From contig JAHHIF010000023.1 of assembly GCA_019358875.1 (NCBI GenBank), positions 46,376 to 110,375 of the forward strand: a stretch of 64,000 nucleotides of DNA. Direction: 5' to 3'. The position numbers and the translations under genes were made by a program. Of the stretch, positions 63,804 through 64,000 are shown piece by piece. The notes below the pieces were generated by a model, which was given only the letters and a program-made list of their open reading frames with translations, was not told the origin of the DNA and made no database searches. Position 1 is the stretch's first letter, and every line of letters starts with the position of its first letter. The DNA comes from Symplocastrum torsivum CPER-KK1 (GTDB lineage Bacteria; Cyanobacteriota; Cyanobacteriia; Cyanobacteriales; Coleofasciculaceae).

Positions 63804-63910
63804 GCTTAGATAAAAGCGTTTAGCTATCAGCTTTTGGTATTGGATGATTTTGTTGTAGGGGCCTATGGCATACCATTGGTGTCAACTTAAGGAAATACTG
63901 CCCCAAATAA

Positions 63911-63969
63911 GTTGGGTGTGAGCGTCGATGTCTCGATGACGTTTGCGCCTAGCTTTCACCACACCCAAC
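63911..63969. repeat. Inverted repeat GTTGGGTGTG/CACACCCAAC
   Basis: 10-bp perfect arms (63911-63920, 63960-63969) with a 39-base loop that has its own CGTCGA/TCGATGACG pairing. It is upstream of the acylase gene near the window edge. Similar GGTTGGGT/ACCCAACC palindromes appear at 19862-19893. Confidence 0.5.
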
Positions 63970-64000
63970 AGCTTGGCTTTACTTTTTAAGTAAGCGACAA

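Noticed and set aside
1..64000. CRISPR arrays, transposases, integrases or a retron/DGR
   Set aside because: No regularly spaced direct repeats of 25-40 bp, no transposase or reverse transcriptase motif, and no template/variable repeat pair were seen.

Overview
The window looks like a chromosomal segment of a cyanobacterium, probably filamentous or otherwise large-genomed. The octamer GCGATCGC (HIP1) and its core occur throughout. Typical cyanobacterial genes are present: plant-type [2Fe-2S] ferredoxin, sucrose-phosphate phosphatase, pentapeptide-repeat and AMIN proteins, AroH chorismate mutase, very large multi-domain sensor kinases, and PRC-barrel/DUF2382 proteins. Intergenic regions are long and carry short spacer repeats. 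I found no rRNA, convincing tRNA, CRISPR array, transposase or phage gene.

Layout. 0-6 kb: a secreted protein cut by the window edge, a flavin amine oxidase, an AMIN protein, a pentapeptide-repeat protein, a short CDF metal transporter and a membrane-anchored acetamidase/formamidase. 6-10.5 kb: the housekeeping run acpP-fabF-tkt on the minus strand plus a small conserved protein. 11.5-13.5 kb: two PRC-barrel/DUF2382 paralogues. 13.8-15.6 kb: KDPG aldolase and a nitrilase-family hydrolase. 15.6-16.8 kb: an unusual three-domain protein (XRE helix-turn-helix, Clp N-domain, Uma2 nuclease). 17-20 kb: a NarL-type two-component system divergent from a Spy/CpxP-like protein. 20-26 kb: an intradiol dioxygenase lipoprotein, sucrose-phosphate phosphatase, and a GAF/PAS/GGDEF/EAL protein whose membrane domain resembles the ethylene receptor but lacks its copper ligands.

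27-34.7 kb: two small membrane proteins (one of 28 residues on the minus strand), a cNMP-binding/AAA/polyferredoxin fusion, a Uma2 nuclease, threonine aldolase, ferredoxin and a nucleotidyltransferase. 35-40 kb: the ergothioneine genes egtC and egtB (overlapping) and egtD, separated by a double-rhodanese gene on the other strand. 40-49 kb: a 1,993-residue Ser/Thr kinase-ATPase-histidine kinase hybrid, a decayed partial copy of its 3' end, and a second hybrid histidine kinase. 49-54.8 kb: ligA, two convergent EamA transporters, SppA and AroH. 54.8-64 kb is more accessory: a BrxC/BrxD-like ATPase with an EI24 membrane gene, a second Uma2 nuclease, a two-gene membrane cassette of unknown function, an exported clostripain-like peptidase, a DOPA-dioxygenase-like protein and a penicillin/AHL-acylase-like enzyme.

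The strongest candidates for undescribed biology are the XRE-Clp-Uma2 fusion with a 22-bp-spaced repeat upstream, the AAA/polyferredoxin fusion, the receptor-like domain without copper ligands, the orphan BREX-type ATPase neighbourhood and the 28-residue membrane ORF. All names come from reading motifs; no database search was run.
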